Source: Streptosporangiaceae bacterium
GTDB taxonomy: Bacteria > Actinomycetota > Actinomycetes > Streptosporangiales > Streptosporangiaceae
Direction: 5' to 3'
DNA: 64,000 nucleotides
NCBI GenBank assembly: GCA_019239975.1
Contig: JAFAZE010000130.1
Location: 1 to 64,000 of the forward strand
The position numbers and the translations under genes are program-made. Below are positions 30,471 through 39,274 of the stretch, one piece after another. Under the pieces are notes generated by a model. That model was not told where the DNA came from, made no database searches, and worked only from the letters and a program-made list of their open reading frames with translations. Every line of letters begins with the position of its first letter. The stretch's first letter is position 1.

Positions 30471-32775
30471 CCGCGCTCCGCGACCGGGCCGCCCAGTTCG
30501 CCGGGCCCAGGGCGCCGGCCGCCGCGATGACCAGCGCGGAGAGGGCGAACAGCGCGAGTTCGGCCGGCGTGTAGACATGCGCCACGTCGGCCGGGACGCC
30601 GGTGTCCGCCGCGCGGCCCATGGCCCGGATGATCGCCCAGTGCAGCACGATCCCCAGCGGCACGGCGAGCAGCGCGCCGGCGGCGGCGGGGCCGGTGACC
30701 CAGTTGACGACCATGGTGATCGTCTGCCGCGGCGTCATCCCGAGGGCCTTGAACACGCCCAGGTCGTGCACGCGTTCCCGGGTGCCCAGCAGCACGGTGT
30801 TCAGCACGCCGAGCCCGGCGGCCACCGCCATCATGAGCGTGAGCAGGCCGATCAGGGCGGTGATGATCTGCTGGAACTTGCCGCCTGCCTCGTTGGTACC
30901 GGCACTGAACTGGCTGCCAAGTGCCTGGTTGAGCGCGGTGGCGTAGGTACCCGGATCGGTGCCGGGCCGCAGGCCGACGTCGTACTGGAAGATGGGCAGG
31001 CCGCTGCCGCCGAGCGCCTGCGAGCCGGCGAACAGCACTGGCTGTCCGCCGGCCGGGTCGAACACTTCACCGGCGATGCGGGCCGTGAACTGCCGGCCGC
31101 CGCTCACGAGGGTCACGTGGTCGCCCAGCGCCAGGCCGGCCCGGCTCAGAAACGCGGAATTGACATCCACCTCATCGGCGGCCCGGTACCAGCGGCCGCT
31201 GATCATGTCCATACCCACCCAGCCGGTGTCGCCGCCGAAGAGGTGGGCGTTCACCTGGCCGGGCAGCCCGGATGCGGTTATGGACAGCGTGGACTCGGCG
31301 ACGTAGTGCAGCGTTCCCGGCTGAGAGCGGATGGCGGCCACCGCCTTCCGCGCCTGGGCGCCGTCTGGCCGCAGGTTGCCGCCGTTGGCGAGCCAGAGGC
31401 TGACTTCACCCGGATTGACGTGCGATCGGTCCGTGGTGACCCTGGCCACGGAGGTTTCCAGGCCGGCCGCGAAGATCACCGCGGCGGCGCCCAGGGCGAC
31501 CGCGGTCAGCGTGACCGTTGTGCGGGCGGGACGGGCGAACGGCGCGGCCAGGCCTATCGTCACCGGCCGCGGCAGCCGCAGCCCGCTCAGCACCCGGTGT
31601 GCCGCCTGGCCGCGGCCGGGGCGTGGGGCCTGCCCGGTGGCGATGGCCGCCACGGCGGGCAGGCGCCCGGCCCGCAGCGCCGGGAGCAGCGCCGCCAGCC
31701 CGGCCATGGCCAGCATGGCAAGCGGAGTCACGACGTCGACCCAGACCGGGACCGACCGGCTCGCGCCGCTGAACGCCTCCGCCGAACGGCGCAGCACCGG
31801 AACCGCCAGCCCGTTGCCCAGGCCCACCCCGAGGGCGCATCCGGCCGCCGCGGGAACCCCGACCCGGGCCACATAGGCGGCGATGACCTGTCCGGGAGAG
31901 AACCCGATACTCTTCAGCACCCCGATCCGCCGGTAGCTGGCCGCCACCGCGCCGCTCACCACGTTGATCACGACCAGCACCGACACCGCCAGCCCCATGA
32001 TCCCGAACGCGACCACGAACGGCGCGATGATCGCGCCCGTGCCCTGCGCAAGCTGCTGGGCGGCCAGCCAGGATGCCGAGCCGGCGACCGCCCCGGCGGG
32101 GAGCGCGGCCGTGATGGCCGCCACATCGGCGCGGATCTGCGCGTCCGAGCCCGCGCTGGCGAACCGGTACATCATCTGCGCGGTGGCCGGCGCCCCGGCG
32201 GCGCGCAGCGCGTGAACCTCGGCCGGAACCACCCAGCCGTCGGCCGAGTCCGTCGCCGAGGCGGCGATTCCCACCACCGTAAGCTTCGGCGCCCCCGGCG
32301 CCGTGCTCGCGGTGAAGGTGCTGCCGAGCAGCGCATCCCATGCCACGCCGCTGGAGAGTACGACCTCACCGGGCCGCCGCACCCACCGGCCCGACTGCAA
32401 GGTCAGGTCGTCCAGCGGCCCGCCCGAAGACGTGCGGCCCACCAGCGCGAGCGAGCCGAGCGAACCGGTGGCGGCCCCGGTCAGGCCGGCGTCCGCCATG
32501 GGGAACGGCCCCGCGGACTGGATCACCCCGCGCGCCCGTCCGGTCGCGATCAGCTGCGCCCGGGTGGCCCGCCCGGTATCGAACGCCATGGTCACGTGGG
32601 CCCCGTGCTGGGCGGCGAAGGCCTGCTGGAAGGGGCCGGCGGCCGCGGCCAGCAGGCCAAGCCCGAGCGTCGCGGCCGCGGTGGAAACCAGCAGGACCGT
32701 GAAGATCACCACGGTCTGGACCCGGCGGCGGGAAACCCCGCCCGCCGCGGCCCTGAGCACCGGCCGGGCCCTCAT
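30451..32775 (-). CDS. ABC transporter permease with two FtsX/MacB domains
   Basis: A 774-residue membrane protein. An N-terminal membrane helix (VQTVVIFTVLLVSTAAATLG) is followed by an extracytoplasmic region, a first FtsX block (IAPFVVAFGIMGLAVSVLVV, SYRRIGVLKSIGFSPGQVIA), a second periplasmic-type region, and a last FtsX block (LLTLMMAVAAGLGVLNTVLL, VHDLGVFKALGMTPRQTITM). It exports lipids, peptides or drugs or transmits signals, with the ATPase encoded just upstream (ATGA overlap). The substrate is not evident. Confidence 0.9.
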   Translation of the reverse strand: MRARPVLRAAAGGVSRRRVQTVVIFTVLLVSTAAATLGLGLLAAAAGPFQQAFAAQHGAHVTMAFDTGRATRAQLIATGRARGVIQSAGPFPMADAGLTGAATGSLGSLALVGRTSSGGPLDDLTLQSGRWVRRPGEVVLSSGVAWDALLGSTFTASTAPGAPKLTVVGIAASATDSADGWVVPAEVHALRAAGAPATAQMMYRFASAGSDAQIRADVAAITAALPAGAVAGSASWLAAQQLAQGTGAIIAPFVVAFGIMGLAVSVLVVINVVSGAVAASYRRIGVLKSIGFSPGQVIAAYVARVGVPAAAGCALGVGLGNGLAVPVLRRSAEAFSGASRSVPVWVDVVTPLAMLAMAGLAALLPALRAGRLPAVAAIATGQAPRPGRGQAAHRVLSGLRLPRPVTIGLAAPFARPARTTVTLTAVALGAAAVIFAAGLETSVARVTTDRSHVNPGEVSLWLANGGNLRPDGAQARKAVAAIRSQPGTLHYVAESTLSITASGLPGQVNAHLFGGDTGWVGMDMISGRWYRAADEVDVNSAFLSRAGLALGDHVTLVSGGRQFTARIAGEVFDPAGGQPVLFAGSQALGGSGLPIFQYDVGLRPGTDPGTYATALNQALGSQFSAGTNEAGGKFQQIITALIGLLTLMMAVAAGLGVLNTVLLGTRERVHDLGVFKALGMTPRQTITMVVNWVTGPAAAGALLAVPLGIVLHWAIIRAMGRAADTGVPADVAHVYTPAELALFALSALVIAAAGALGPANWAARSRSAAALRTE

Positions 32776-33479
32776 CGCCAGGCCCCGGTGCTGGCGATAG
32801 GCCGGTCCGCGCCGGTGAGCTGGCCGTCCACGATCCGGATCGTGCGGGACGCGTACCGGCTGGCGAGCTCCGGGCTGTGCGTCACCAGGACCATCGTGTG
32901 CCCGGCCCGGTTGAGGTTCATCAGCAGCTCGCCGATCTCCTGGCCCGCCGCGCTGTCCAGCGCACCGGTCGGCTCGTCGGCCAGCAGCAGTTCCGGCTCG
33001 TTGATCAGCGCTCGCGCGAACGCCACGCGCTGCCGCTCGCCGCCGGACAGCCGGGCCGGGTAGGCCTGCCGGCGGTCATAGATCCCCAGTTCGCCGAGCA
33101 GGTCGCGAGCCCGGGCGAAGGCAACGGCCTTCGGCATCCCGGTGAGCTGAGCGGGCAGCAGCACGTTGTCCAGCACGGTCATGTCATCCAGCAGGTTGAA
33201 GAACTGGAAGATCATGCCTACCCGCTGGCGGCGGTAGCGGGCGGCCGCGGTCTCACTGAGGTTGTCCACCCGCCGTCCGGCGACGATGACCGTCCCGCTC
33301 GTCGGCCGGTCCAGGGCGGCGATCATGTTCAGCAGCGTCGACTTCCCGCTGCCCGAAGGCCCCATGATCGCGACCGCCTCGCCGGTCCCGACCTCCAGGC
33401 TGACGCCGTTCAGCGCGGCACGGCCGTCATCATCGTCGTAGCACTTCCTGACATCACTGAGCTCGATCAGCGCATTCAT
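32772..33479 (-). CDS. ABC transporter ATP-binding protein (MacB/LolD type)
   Basis: A 235-residue ATPase powering the FtsX-type permease. All motifs are intact: Walker A MGPSGSGKSTLLNMI, Q-loop MIFQFFNLLDDMTV, signature LSGGERQRVAFARAL, Walker B LLLADEPTGALDS, and the switch histidine in LVTHSPELA. The start is ATG 33479. Promoter elements TTTACA and TAAGAA, 17 bases apart on the minus strand, coincide with a large inverted repeat, so the operon is probably repressed by a dedicated regulator. Confidence 0.93.
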   Translation of the reverse strand: MNALIELSDVRKCYDDDDGRAALNGVSLEVGTGEAVAIMGPSGSGKSTLLNMIAALDRPTSGTVIVAGRRVDNLSETAAARYRRQRVGMIFQFFNLLDDMTVLDNVLLPAQLTGMPKAVAFARARDLLGELGIYDRRQAYPARLSGGERQRVAFARALINEPELLLADEPTGALDSAAGQEIGELLMNLNRAGHTMVLVTHSPELASRYASRTIRIVDGQLTGADRPIASTGAWR

Positions 33480-33517
33480 CGCCAGCTTCCAATCTCACTT
33501 GCATGAGCCGAGTCGTT

Positions 33518-33551
33518 CTTGCGTATGCCAATATTTCTTAGCATATGCAAG
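33518..33551 (-). promoter_or_regulatory. Operator and promoter of the ABC exporter operon
   Basis: Arms CTTGCGTATGC (33518-33528) and GCATATGCAAG (33541-33551) form an 11-base inverted repeat with one mismatch and a 12-base AT-rich centre. The -10 TAAGAA lies in the centre and TTTACA lies just outside. Such a site is typical for PadR, TetR or MarR repressors. A second nested pair (CGCCAGCTT at 33480, AAGCTGGCG at 33549) links the start codon region to the operator. Confidence 0.65.
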
Positions 33552-33607
33552 CTGGCGTGTAAAGAATGCCTTGTCATGCGGCGGGGACCGTGGCAGGCGG
33601 TAACCGG

Positions 33608-35155
33608 CTAAGCGCCCGGGAAGGCGCTTCGCCGTAGGCAGGGACCGGCCACCCCGGGGAACCGGCAAGCGCCCGGGAAGGCGTTCCGTCGGCGGCAGGG
33701 ACCGGCCACCCCGGCAACCGCCAGATGCCAGGAAGGCGCTCCGCGGGCGGCAGGGACCGACCACCCGGGTAACCGGCCAGGTGCCCGGGAAGGCGCTTCG
33801 CCGGCGGCGTGGACCGGCCACCCCCGATTTACGCGCTGGGCCGGCACGCTCGCGTCATCGCGGGTTGTGGGCGGTGCCGGTCCGTCTTCCCGGCCGGGCG
33901 GCGCCGCCGGGCCGCCCGGTGTGCCCGGATCCCGGCGCTTCCAGCGCGGCGGCAGGTTCCTCACCGCTGCCTGGGCGAGGACGGCGAACCCGGTCAGGGC
34001 GTAGGAGTCACCCGCGATCTGCTGCCACCATGCCCAGTGCAGCTCGCGGCCTCCTCCGAACGGCAGCAGCCAGTGCGGTGCCATTGCGAAGGTGAGCAGT
34101 GCCAGGACGGCGAGTGCCGGCCGCCGCCGGTTCGGGCTGGTGGTGCTGAGGCAGGCGAACAGCGCGGGGGCGGCCCAGACCCAGTGGTGCGACCAGGATA
34201 TTGGCGAGATCAGCAACCCGGCCGCCGCGTTCAGCGTCAGGGCGGACGTCACGTGGTTTGTCTTGAGGGCGCCGCGCATACCGGTGACGGCAAGGGCCGC
34301 GACGAGCAGGCTCAGGGCGAGCCAGAGCCAGGCCCGCGCCGGATTGCCGAGGCCCAGCCGGGCCAGGGTTCCGAGCACGGACTGGTTCGAGGCGTACGAT
34401 ACGTCGCCTATCCGCGCGGGCTGGTAGGCCGTCTGAGTCCAGTAGCGGAGCGAGTCTCGCGGGGCGAGGGCGAACCCGGCGCCCGTGCAGGCGGCGAAGC
34501 TCAGCCCGGCCCGGGCCGCGCTGCGCAGGTCCCGGCGAAGGAGGAAGAACAGCACGAAGATCCCGGGCGTCAGTTTCAGCGCTGCGGCGATGCCGACCAA
34601 GATTCCCCGCGGCCACCGGGGCGCCCGGATCAGGCAGTCGGCCGCGACCAGGGCCATGAGCAGTGCGTTGATCTGGCCGTAGGTCACGGTGGAGCGAACG
34701 GGTTCGAGCAGCAGCGCGGCAGGCAGCGCCCAGGGCAGCAGCCGCCGCATCTTTGCGCCCGCCCCGCCCGCGGCGCCTGCGGCGTAGCACCACAGGCTGA
34801 CCGCAACGCTGGCGATGGTCGCGGTGGTGAGCAGCCAGTTCGCCGTGCCGTACCCCACGATCGCCAGCGGGGCGAGGGCCAGGGCCGCGAACGGCGGGTA
34901 AGTGAACGGTAGCGTGCCGCCATCGCCGAGCCTGGGCAGCCTGCCGTACAGATCACCGCCGTGCAGCCACACCCCGCTGCCGGTCCGGTACACATCCAGA
35001 TCGATGCGATAGCCGCCCAGGCCAATGCCATGGCCGAGATGCACGAAGTAGACCGCGGCGGCGGCCAGGTTCACCGTCACGGCCAGCACCGGTCGCCGCC
35101 ACCCGGCACCGTTCACCGCCCGCCCGATGCCTGCCAGGCGGCGGAGGGCATCCAT
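33608..35155 (-). CDS. GT87 membrane glycosyltransferase (mannosyltransferase-like)
   Basis: About 515 residues with roughly ten membrane helices. DUF2029/GT87 signatures are present: DLDVYRTGSGVWLHGGDLYG near residue 55, FTYPPFAALALAPLA, PVRSTVTYGQINALLMALVA, GILVGIAAALKLTPGIFVLF, and ISWSHHWVWAAP. Members transfer mannose or arabinose from polyprenyl-phosphate donors to cell-envelope glycans. The last 75 residues are low-complexity and encoded by the minisatellite. Start ATG 35155 removes a low-complexity leader; an ATG at 35248 is possible. Confidence 0.85.
   Translation of the reverse strand: MDALRRLAGIGRAVNGAGWRRPVLAVTVNLAAAAVYFVHLGHGIGLGGYRIDLDVYRTGSGVWLHGGDLYGRLPRLGDGGTLPFTYPPFAALALAPLAIVGYGTANWLLTTATIASVAVSLWCYAAGAAGGAGAKMRRLLPWALPAALLLEPVRSTVTYGQINALLMALVAADCLIRAPRWPRGILVGIAAALKLTPGIFVLFFLLRRDLRSAARAGLSFAACTGAGFALAPRDSLRYWTQTAYQPARIGDVSYASNQSVLGTLARLGLGNPARAWLWLALSLLVAALAVTGMRGALKTNHVTSALTLNAAAGLLISPISWSHHWVWAAPALFACLSTTSPNRRRPALAVLALLTFAMAPHWLLPFGGGRELHWAWWQQIAGDSYALTGFAVLAQAAVRNLPPRWKRRDPGTPGGPAAPPGREDGPAPPTTRDDASVPAQRVNRGWPVHAAGEAPSRAPGRLPGWSVPAARGAPSWHLAVAGVAGPCRRRNAFPGACRFPGVAGPCLRRSAFPGA
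33611..33830. repeat. About 57-bp minisatellite, four copies
   Basis: The anchor GGAAGGCG recurs at 33619, 33676, 33731 and 33788 (spacing 57, 55 and 57 bases), each within a unit of GCCCGGGAAGGCGCTTCGCC, then a GGACCGGCCACCC stretch. The array makes up the C-terminal tail of the GT87 gene and ends just upstream of the ABC operon promoter. Because unit lengths are not all multiples of three, copy number changes would alter the protein tail frame. Confidence 0.8.
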
Positions 35156-35276
35156 GCACGGCAAGCTAGACCGCCCTTCCGCTGGCCCGCATCGGCCTCC
35201 AGACGCAACTTCGCCCGCGGCGGCAGCTGACTTCCGGACGCCGGTCATCCGTGCGATGTAGCCGGCATACGCCGCG

Positions 35277-35309
35277 CGGGCGACGCCAGGGCTGCCTCAG
35301 CGTCGCCCG
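35277..35309. terminator. Hairpin after the polysaccharide deacetylase gene
   Basis: Perfect arms CGGGCGACGC (35277-35286) and GCGTCGCCCG (35300-35309) with a 13-base loop begin two bases past the minus-strand stop at 35311. No T tract. This is a likely intrinsic terminator separating it from the GT87 gene. Confidence 0.6.
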
Positions 35310-35310
35310 G

Positions 35311-36201
35311 TCAGCGAAGCTCGTCGGAGAGGCGGACGAAGCGGTACCCGGAGGCCAGCAGGCCGGGCACGGCGGCGGCGATACCCTCCGCCGTGCCCTT
35401 TTCGGGATGGTTCATATGACAGAGCACGATGGAGCCGCTCCCGGCGGCGGCAACGGTGCTGCGGACTTGCCCGGGAGTGAAGGTGGCTCCCCCGTCGCCG
35501 TTGACGGAGAAGCTGACGACGCGCTCACCCAGGTCGGCGACAATGCGTGCCGCTACGTCGTCGCAGTACGCCGTGCCGGACCGGAAGAAGCGCGGCGGGA
35601 CGCCCAGCAGCCGGGTGAGCTTGGCCTGGTTCCCGGCGACCTCGTCATACACTTCTCCGGCGTTCCGCGTGCCGGGGATGCCGTAAGCGGATCGCCCGGT
35701 GACGGACAGCGGGCGGTGCCGGGTGCCGTGGTTGGCGATCTCGAACAGCGGTTCCGCGGCAAGCTGGCGGAAGACCGCCGGGTTGGCGTCTATCCACCGC
35801 GAGTTGAGGAAGAGGGTCGCTGGTACCTCGCGGCGGCGGAGGAAGCCGAGCAGGCTCCGGTCGTAGCCGCTGCCGCCCGGTCCACCGCACGCGTCGAACG
35901 TCAGCGCGATCACCCGCCGGGTAGCGGGCAGGGCGCGCACCACCCCGGGTCCCCCGAAACCCCAGGTGTGTGGTTCGAGGTGACCGTAGCGGGCCACGAT
36001 CTCGGCACGAGTCACCGCGGGCACCGGCGCGGCGGCGGTCTGCGGAGCGGCGGCGGCCTGCGGCGCCTGACCTCGTGTGCCGTTCCCCGGCGCCGCGCCG
36101 GACGCGGACGGGTCACCGCTGGTAACGCCGGCAGGCCCCGCGCAGCCGGCGAGCGCACCTGCCGCCATGGCTGCCAGCATCGTGCGGCGGCTGACAGGCA
36201 T
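35311..36201 (-). CDS. Polysaccharide deacetylase lipoprotein
   Basis: A 296-residue surface lipoprotein. The signal (MPVSRRTMLAAMAAGALAGC) has a twin-arginine-like start and a lipobox LAGC. After an Ala/Pro/Gln-rich linker, the NodB domain shows TFDACGG with the catalytic and metal aspartate region, the metal-binding HGTRHRPL, RFFRSGTAYCD, and VLCHMNHP with the late histidine. Targets are N-acetylated sugars of peptidoglycan or capsule. GGGGGAG precedes the ATG at 36201. Its lipid anchor would be added by the Lgt encoded at 51551. Confidence 0.88.
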   Translation of the reverse strand: MPVSRRTMLAAMAAGALAGCAGPAGVTSGDPSASGAAPGNGTRGQAPQAAAAPQTAAAPVPAVTRAEIVARYGHLEPHTWGFGGPGVVRALPATRRVIALTFDACGGPGGSGYDRSLLGFLRRREVPATLFLNSRWIDANPAVFRQLAAEPLFEIANHGTRHRPLSVTGRSAYGIPGTRNAGEVYDEVAGNQAKLTRLLGVPPRFFRSGTAYCDDVAARIVADLGERVVSFSVNGDGGATFTPGQVRSTVAAAGSGSIVLCHMNHPEKGTAEGIAAAVPGLLASGYRFVRLSDELR

Positions 36202-36397
36202 TCGCTCCCCCTTGTCTGGGCTGGAAGCGCTGACACCACGGTCAGCCGCTGCGGGAACTCTACTGGATCGCCGCATCCCGGGACGGCCGAGTACAAAAGC
36301 CCATCCCGTCGCGCGTGGTCAGGGCCGGTAAGGAGGATCTTCGTTGCGCGGGCTGTCCCCGCTGTGACGGGCCGCGCCCGTTCCGTAGACTGCTGGC

Positions 36398-36859
36398 GTG
36401 TCCCGAGAGGCCGAGTTCGAGCTGGGCACCGACGGCCCGTCCGCGATCCTCGTCGGCGTCGATGACACCACCACCGCGAGCCGGGCCGGCTTCTACGCGG
36501 CGGGGCTCGCCCGCCGCCAGGGCGCCCGCCTGATCGCCGTATTCGTGGCGCCGATCGCCTCCGCGGCCGCCGCGATGCCGTCGGGAGCGGCGCTCATGGT
36601 GGCCGAGGATCAGGCCCGCGAGCAGCTTGCCCGCGACATGCGGGAGCGGATCGAGGCCGGCGCGAAGGAACTGGGGATCAACGCCACGTTCGTCGTCGCG
36701 CACGGCGACCCGTTCACCGAGATCAAGCGGATCGCCGCCGAGACGCGCGCGGACGCGATCGTGGTCGGCGCGTCCGCCAGGGCGGGGCACCGGTTCGTCG
36801 GCTCGCTCGCGGTGCGCCTCGTGCGCGCGGGCAGGTGGCCGGTCACCGTCGTTCCCTGA
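36398..36859 (+). CDS. Universal stress protein
   Basis: A 153-residue single-domain UspA protein. ILVGVDDTTTASRAGFYAAG is the N-terminal strand and helix, and DAIVVGASARAGHRFVGSLA is the ATP-binding G-x-x-G loop, ending in RAGRWPVTVVP. The start is GTG at 36398. It is followed 36 bases later by a SixA-like phosphatase on the same strand. Stress or dormancy roles are usual but unspecific. Confidence 0.85.
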   Translation: MSREAEFELGTDGPSAILVGVDDTTTASRAGFYAAGLARRQGARLIAVFVAPIASAAAAMPSGAALMVAEDQAREQLARDMRERIEAGAKELGINATFVVAHGDPFTEIKRIAAETRADAIVVGASARAGHRFVGSLAVRLVRAGRWPVTVVP

Positions 36860-36895
36860 CACGAAGCCGGCGGGCGTCCGTGGCAGGCTGGGGGA

Positions 36896-37420
36896 GTGGA
36901 TGACACAGCCCGCCGTCTGGTACTGCTGCGGCACGCCAAGTCGGACTGGCCCGACGTGCCAGATCACGAACGGCCGCTGGCCAGGCGCGGGCGCCGGGAC
37001 GCGCCGCTGGCCGGGCGGTGGCTGCGCCGCTCTGGGTACGTGCCCGACGCCGTCGTGTGCTCCACCGCGCGGCGGGCACGGGAAACCTGGGACCTCGCCG
37101 CGGCCAGCCTGGGGAGGGCCGTGCCGGTTCGGTACGAGCCGCGAGCCTACGGCGCGACGGTGCTCGGGCTGCTCATGCTCGTCCGTGAGCTGCCCGCGGA
37201 GCAGCACACCGTCCTTTTCGTCGGCCACAACCCCGGGATCGCCGAGCTCGCCGCCGGGCTCGCGAAGCGACCCGAGCCGGACGGCGGCCAGGCGGGCCGC
37301 GTCCCGGCCAGTTTTCCGACGGCGGCCATCGCCGTGCTCGGATTCGGGGAGGCCTGGGACGCGGTGGGTCCCGGGCAGGGCCGCCTGCTGGCCTTCGCCG
37401 TTCCCGCCGGCATGCGCTAG
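36896..37420 (+). CDS. SixA-like histidine phosphatase
   Basis: A 174-residue phosphoglycerate mutase-like protein. The catalytic RHG-type motif is VLLRHAKSDWPD with the phosphorylated histidine. HERPLARRGRRDAPLAGRWL and VCSTARRARETW follow, and VLFVGHNPGIAELA supplies the second histidine. SixA proteins dephosphorylate phosphohistidine in signalling proteins; the target here is unknown. Start GTG 36896 leaves a 36-base gap from the stress protein, so co-transcription is likely. Confidence 0.86.
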   Translation: MDDTARRLVLLRHAKSDWPDVPDHERPLARRGRRDAPLAGRWLRRSGYVPDAVVCSTARRARETWDLAAASLGRAVPVRYEPRAYGATVLGLLMLVRELPAEQHTVLFVGHNPGIAELAAGLAKRPEPDGGQAGRVPASFPTAAIAVLGFGEAWDAVGPGQGRLLAFAVPAGMR

Positions 37421-37509
37421 CGACGCCGCCGGAGGGCGGGTGAAATGAGCCGTGCGCCCGGCGCGTTGGCGACAGGTAGACCGGCGCACGAACAGCGAAG
37501 GAGAATCAG

Positions 37510-38304
37510 GTGTCGCTCACCAGGTATCCGGGACCGCTGGCGGGAAACCCGCCCGAAAACGCCAACTACCGCATCGAGGGACCGGCGCACCGGCTGCTCA
37601 TGCACGAGTTCCCCCGCCGGCTGCGTGCCGTGTACGCGGGGGAGACCGTACTCGACACCACATCCGCCATGCTGCTGCACGAGACCGGGCTGCTGGCGCA
37701 GAGCTACATCCCGTTCGGGGATATCAGGGAAGACCTGCTCAAGCAGACGGATCATCACACGTACTGCCCGTTCAAGGGCACCGCGTCGTACTGGTCGGTG
37801 GTGGTGGGCGACCGGGTGGCGGAGAACGCCATCTGGGCGTATCCCGAGCCGAACCCCGAAGCGGAATGGCTTCGCGGCTACGCGGGCTTTTACTGGGCCG
37901 CGATGGACGCGTGGTACGACGAGGATGACCTGGCCGAGGGGCACCTGCGCGACCCGTTCCACCGCGTCGACGTCCGTAGCTCCTCGCGCCGGGTGACGGT
38001 CCGGGCTGGCGGCACCGTGGTCGCCGAGACCACGCGGCCGCTGCTGCTGTCGGAGACGAGCCTGCCGAACCGGTTCTACGTGCCCCGCGAGGACGTCCGG
38101 CTGGACATGCTGGCGCCGAGCGAGACGTACACGGTGTGCGCGTACAAGGGCACGGCGTCGTACTGGTCGGTGGCCGTGGACGGCCGGACGCTGGCCGACG
38201 CCGTGTGGTCGTACCCGGAGGCGAACGGGGACGCCGCGGCGGTGAGCGGCTACCTGAGCTTCGCTCACGATGAGCTGACGGTAGAGGTCGGAGAGCCGGG
38301 TTAG
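37510..38304 (+). CDS. Tandem DUF427 protein
   Basis: A 264-residue protein made of two DUF427 domains. Each half repeats the same core: HHTYCPFKGTASYWSVVVGD with WAYPEPNPEA in the first, and TVCAYKGTASYWSVAVDGRT with WSYPEANGDA in the second. The family forms a small beta-fold of unknown function, common in actinobacteria and fungi. GGAGA lies five bases before the GTG at 37510. It is probably an internal gene duplication. Confidence 0.85.
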   Translation: MSLTRYPGPLAGNPPENANYRIEGPAHRLLMHEFPRRLRAVYAGETVLDTTSAMLLHETGLLAQSYIPFGDIREDLLKQTDHHTYCPFKGTASYWSVVVGDRVAENAIWAYPEPNPEAEWLRGYAGFYWAAMDAWYDEDDLAEGHLRDPFHRVDVRSSSRRVTVRAGGTVVAETTRPLLLSETSLPNRFYVPREDVRLDMLAPSETYTVCAYKGTASYWSVAVDGRTLADAVWSYPEANGDAAAVSGYLSFAHDELTVEVGEPG

Positions 38305-38480
38305 CCCCAAAGCCAGGTAGTTAAGGGCCGCACGCCGAGCGACCGAACCGTCTCGCGCACTCGGGCCGAAGGCTGAATGGCCGTTGCCAGCGTGGCCCGG
38401 TCCGCCTGCACGAACCGCATCAGACCCGAGAGCCAGATCGCACGGTCCAGCGGTTTGCCGGCGCCTTGCCGGTACCGCAG

Positions 38481-38873
38481 TCAGGCGCGGGCAAGCCGAT
38501 CGGACACAAGCCGGTTGAGACTCACATGCTGTTCGGCAGCTTCGCGGGCAAGGCGGCGGTGAACTTCTTCCGGGACACGCACCATGAACTTTCCTGAGTA
38601 GGTGCGTTCCGACAACGGTTCGGGGATCGGTTCGCCGGATGCAGCCAGATCGGCGAGCACGTCACGCACGACCTCGGCGAGACCTCGGAGTGCTTCAACC
38701 TGGGTGGGCGCGAGCCAGGACAGTGACGGGAACTCCGCGACGGTGGCGACGTGCTCGCCGTCCTCAACGGACCATGCGACTCGGTAGGTGTAGTGGGTTG
38801 CGTCAGGCAAGAGGCCGACGTGACCTGGGCAAGGAGACCAATCAGCGCGGCGGGACGAACGGCTGTCGATCAT
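38481..38873 (-). CDS. HicB-family antitoxin (orphan)
   Basis: A 130-residue protein with a HicB N-terminal domain (THYTYRVAWSVEDGEHVATV, FPSLSWLAPTQVEALRGL) and a C-terminal ribbon-helix-helix (KFMVRVPEEVHRRLAREAAE, then HVSLNRLVSDRLA). No HicA toxin with a double-stranded RNA-binding fold is recognisable on either side. The same frame stays open for about 60 codons after its TGA (to 38301) with protein-like sequence, so the locus looks rearranged. Start ATG 38873, or a TTG near 38810. Confidence 0.8.
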   Translation of the reverse strand: MIDSRSSRRADWSPCPGHVGLLPDATHYTYRVAWSVEDGEHVATVAEFPSLSWLAPTQVEALRGLAEVVRDVLADLAASGEPIPEPLSERTYSGKFMVRVPEEVHRRLAREAAEQHVSLNRLVSDRLARA

Positions 38874-39006
38874 TGGCCTTCTCGCTCGTCAACCGTGCTC
38901 GCCTCTTGAGACCCTCATGGCGCGTCTTCTATAAAGAAGCGCACCATAGCTACGCGTTCTGCGCGGCTCAGCTCGTGATCTTCGATGAAGCCAGGCCCGC
39001 GCCTAA

Positions 39007-39268
39007 CGGCGGTTCGCGCTCGTCGCCGATGGCCATGACTGGTTATCGCTTCCGCTGAACGTCGAGGTCGCGGCGTTGGGCTTCGGAGCTACCTGGTCCC
39101 CGGCCACCGCGATGAGTCCTGGTTGCCTACCTGCCGGCCGAGGCATGGTTAGCGGAGACCCCGGTCGACGGACAGCTAGCCTTACCCGCATGGAGACCAC
39201 GCCGCCGGGCAGGAGCACTGGCCAGGAGAATCGTCGCGCGTGTCGCCGAGGCGGTTAACTACGCGGCC
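39007..39268 (+). pseudogene. Degenerate plus-strand coding remnant
   Basis: Two short open stretches in different frames look protein-like. The first, from 39007, reads RRFALVADGHDWLSLPLNVE and VAALGFGATWSPA. After a shift near 39110, the second reads VAYLPAEAWLAETPVDGQLA, then WRPRRRAGALARRIVARVAE and AVNYAAL. No intact start-to-stop frame joins them. I do not recognise the family. It could be a decayed hypothetical gene, or simply chance in a 400-base gap. Confidence 0.35.
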
Positions 39269-39274
39269 TTGGGG

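Noticed and set aside
30307-33063. A 918-codon plus-strand frame opposite the ABC permease
   Set aside because: Shadow of the permease and ATPase genes, which have all expected motifs.
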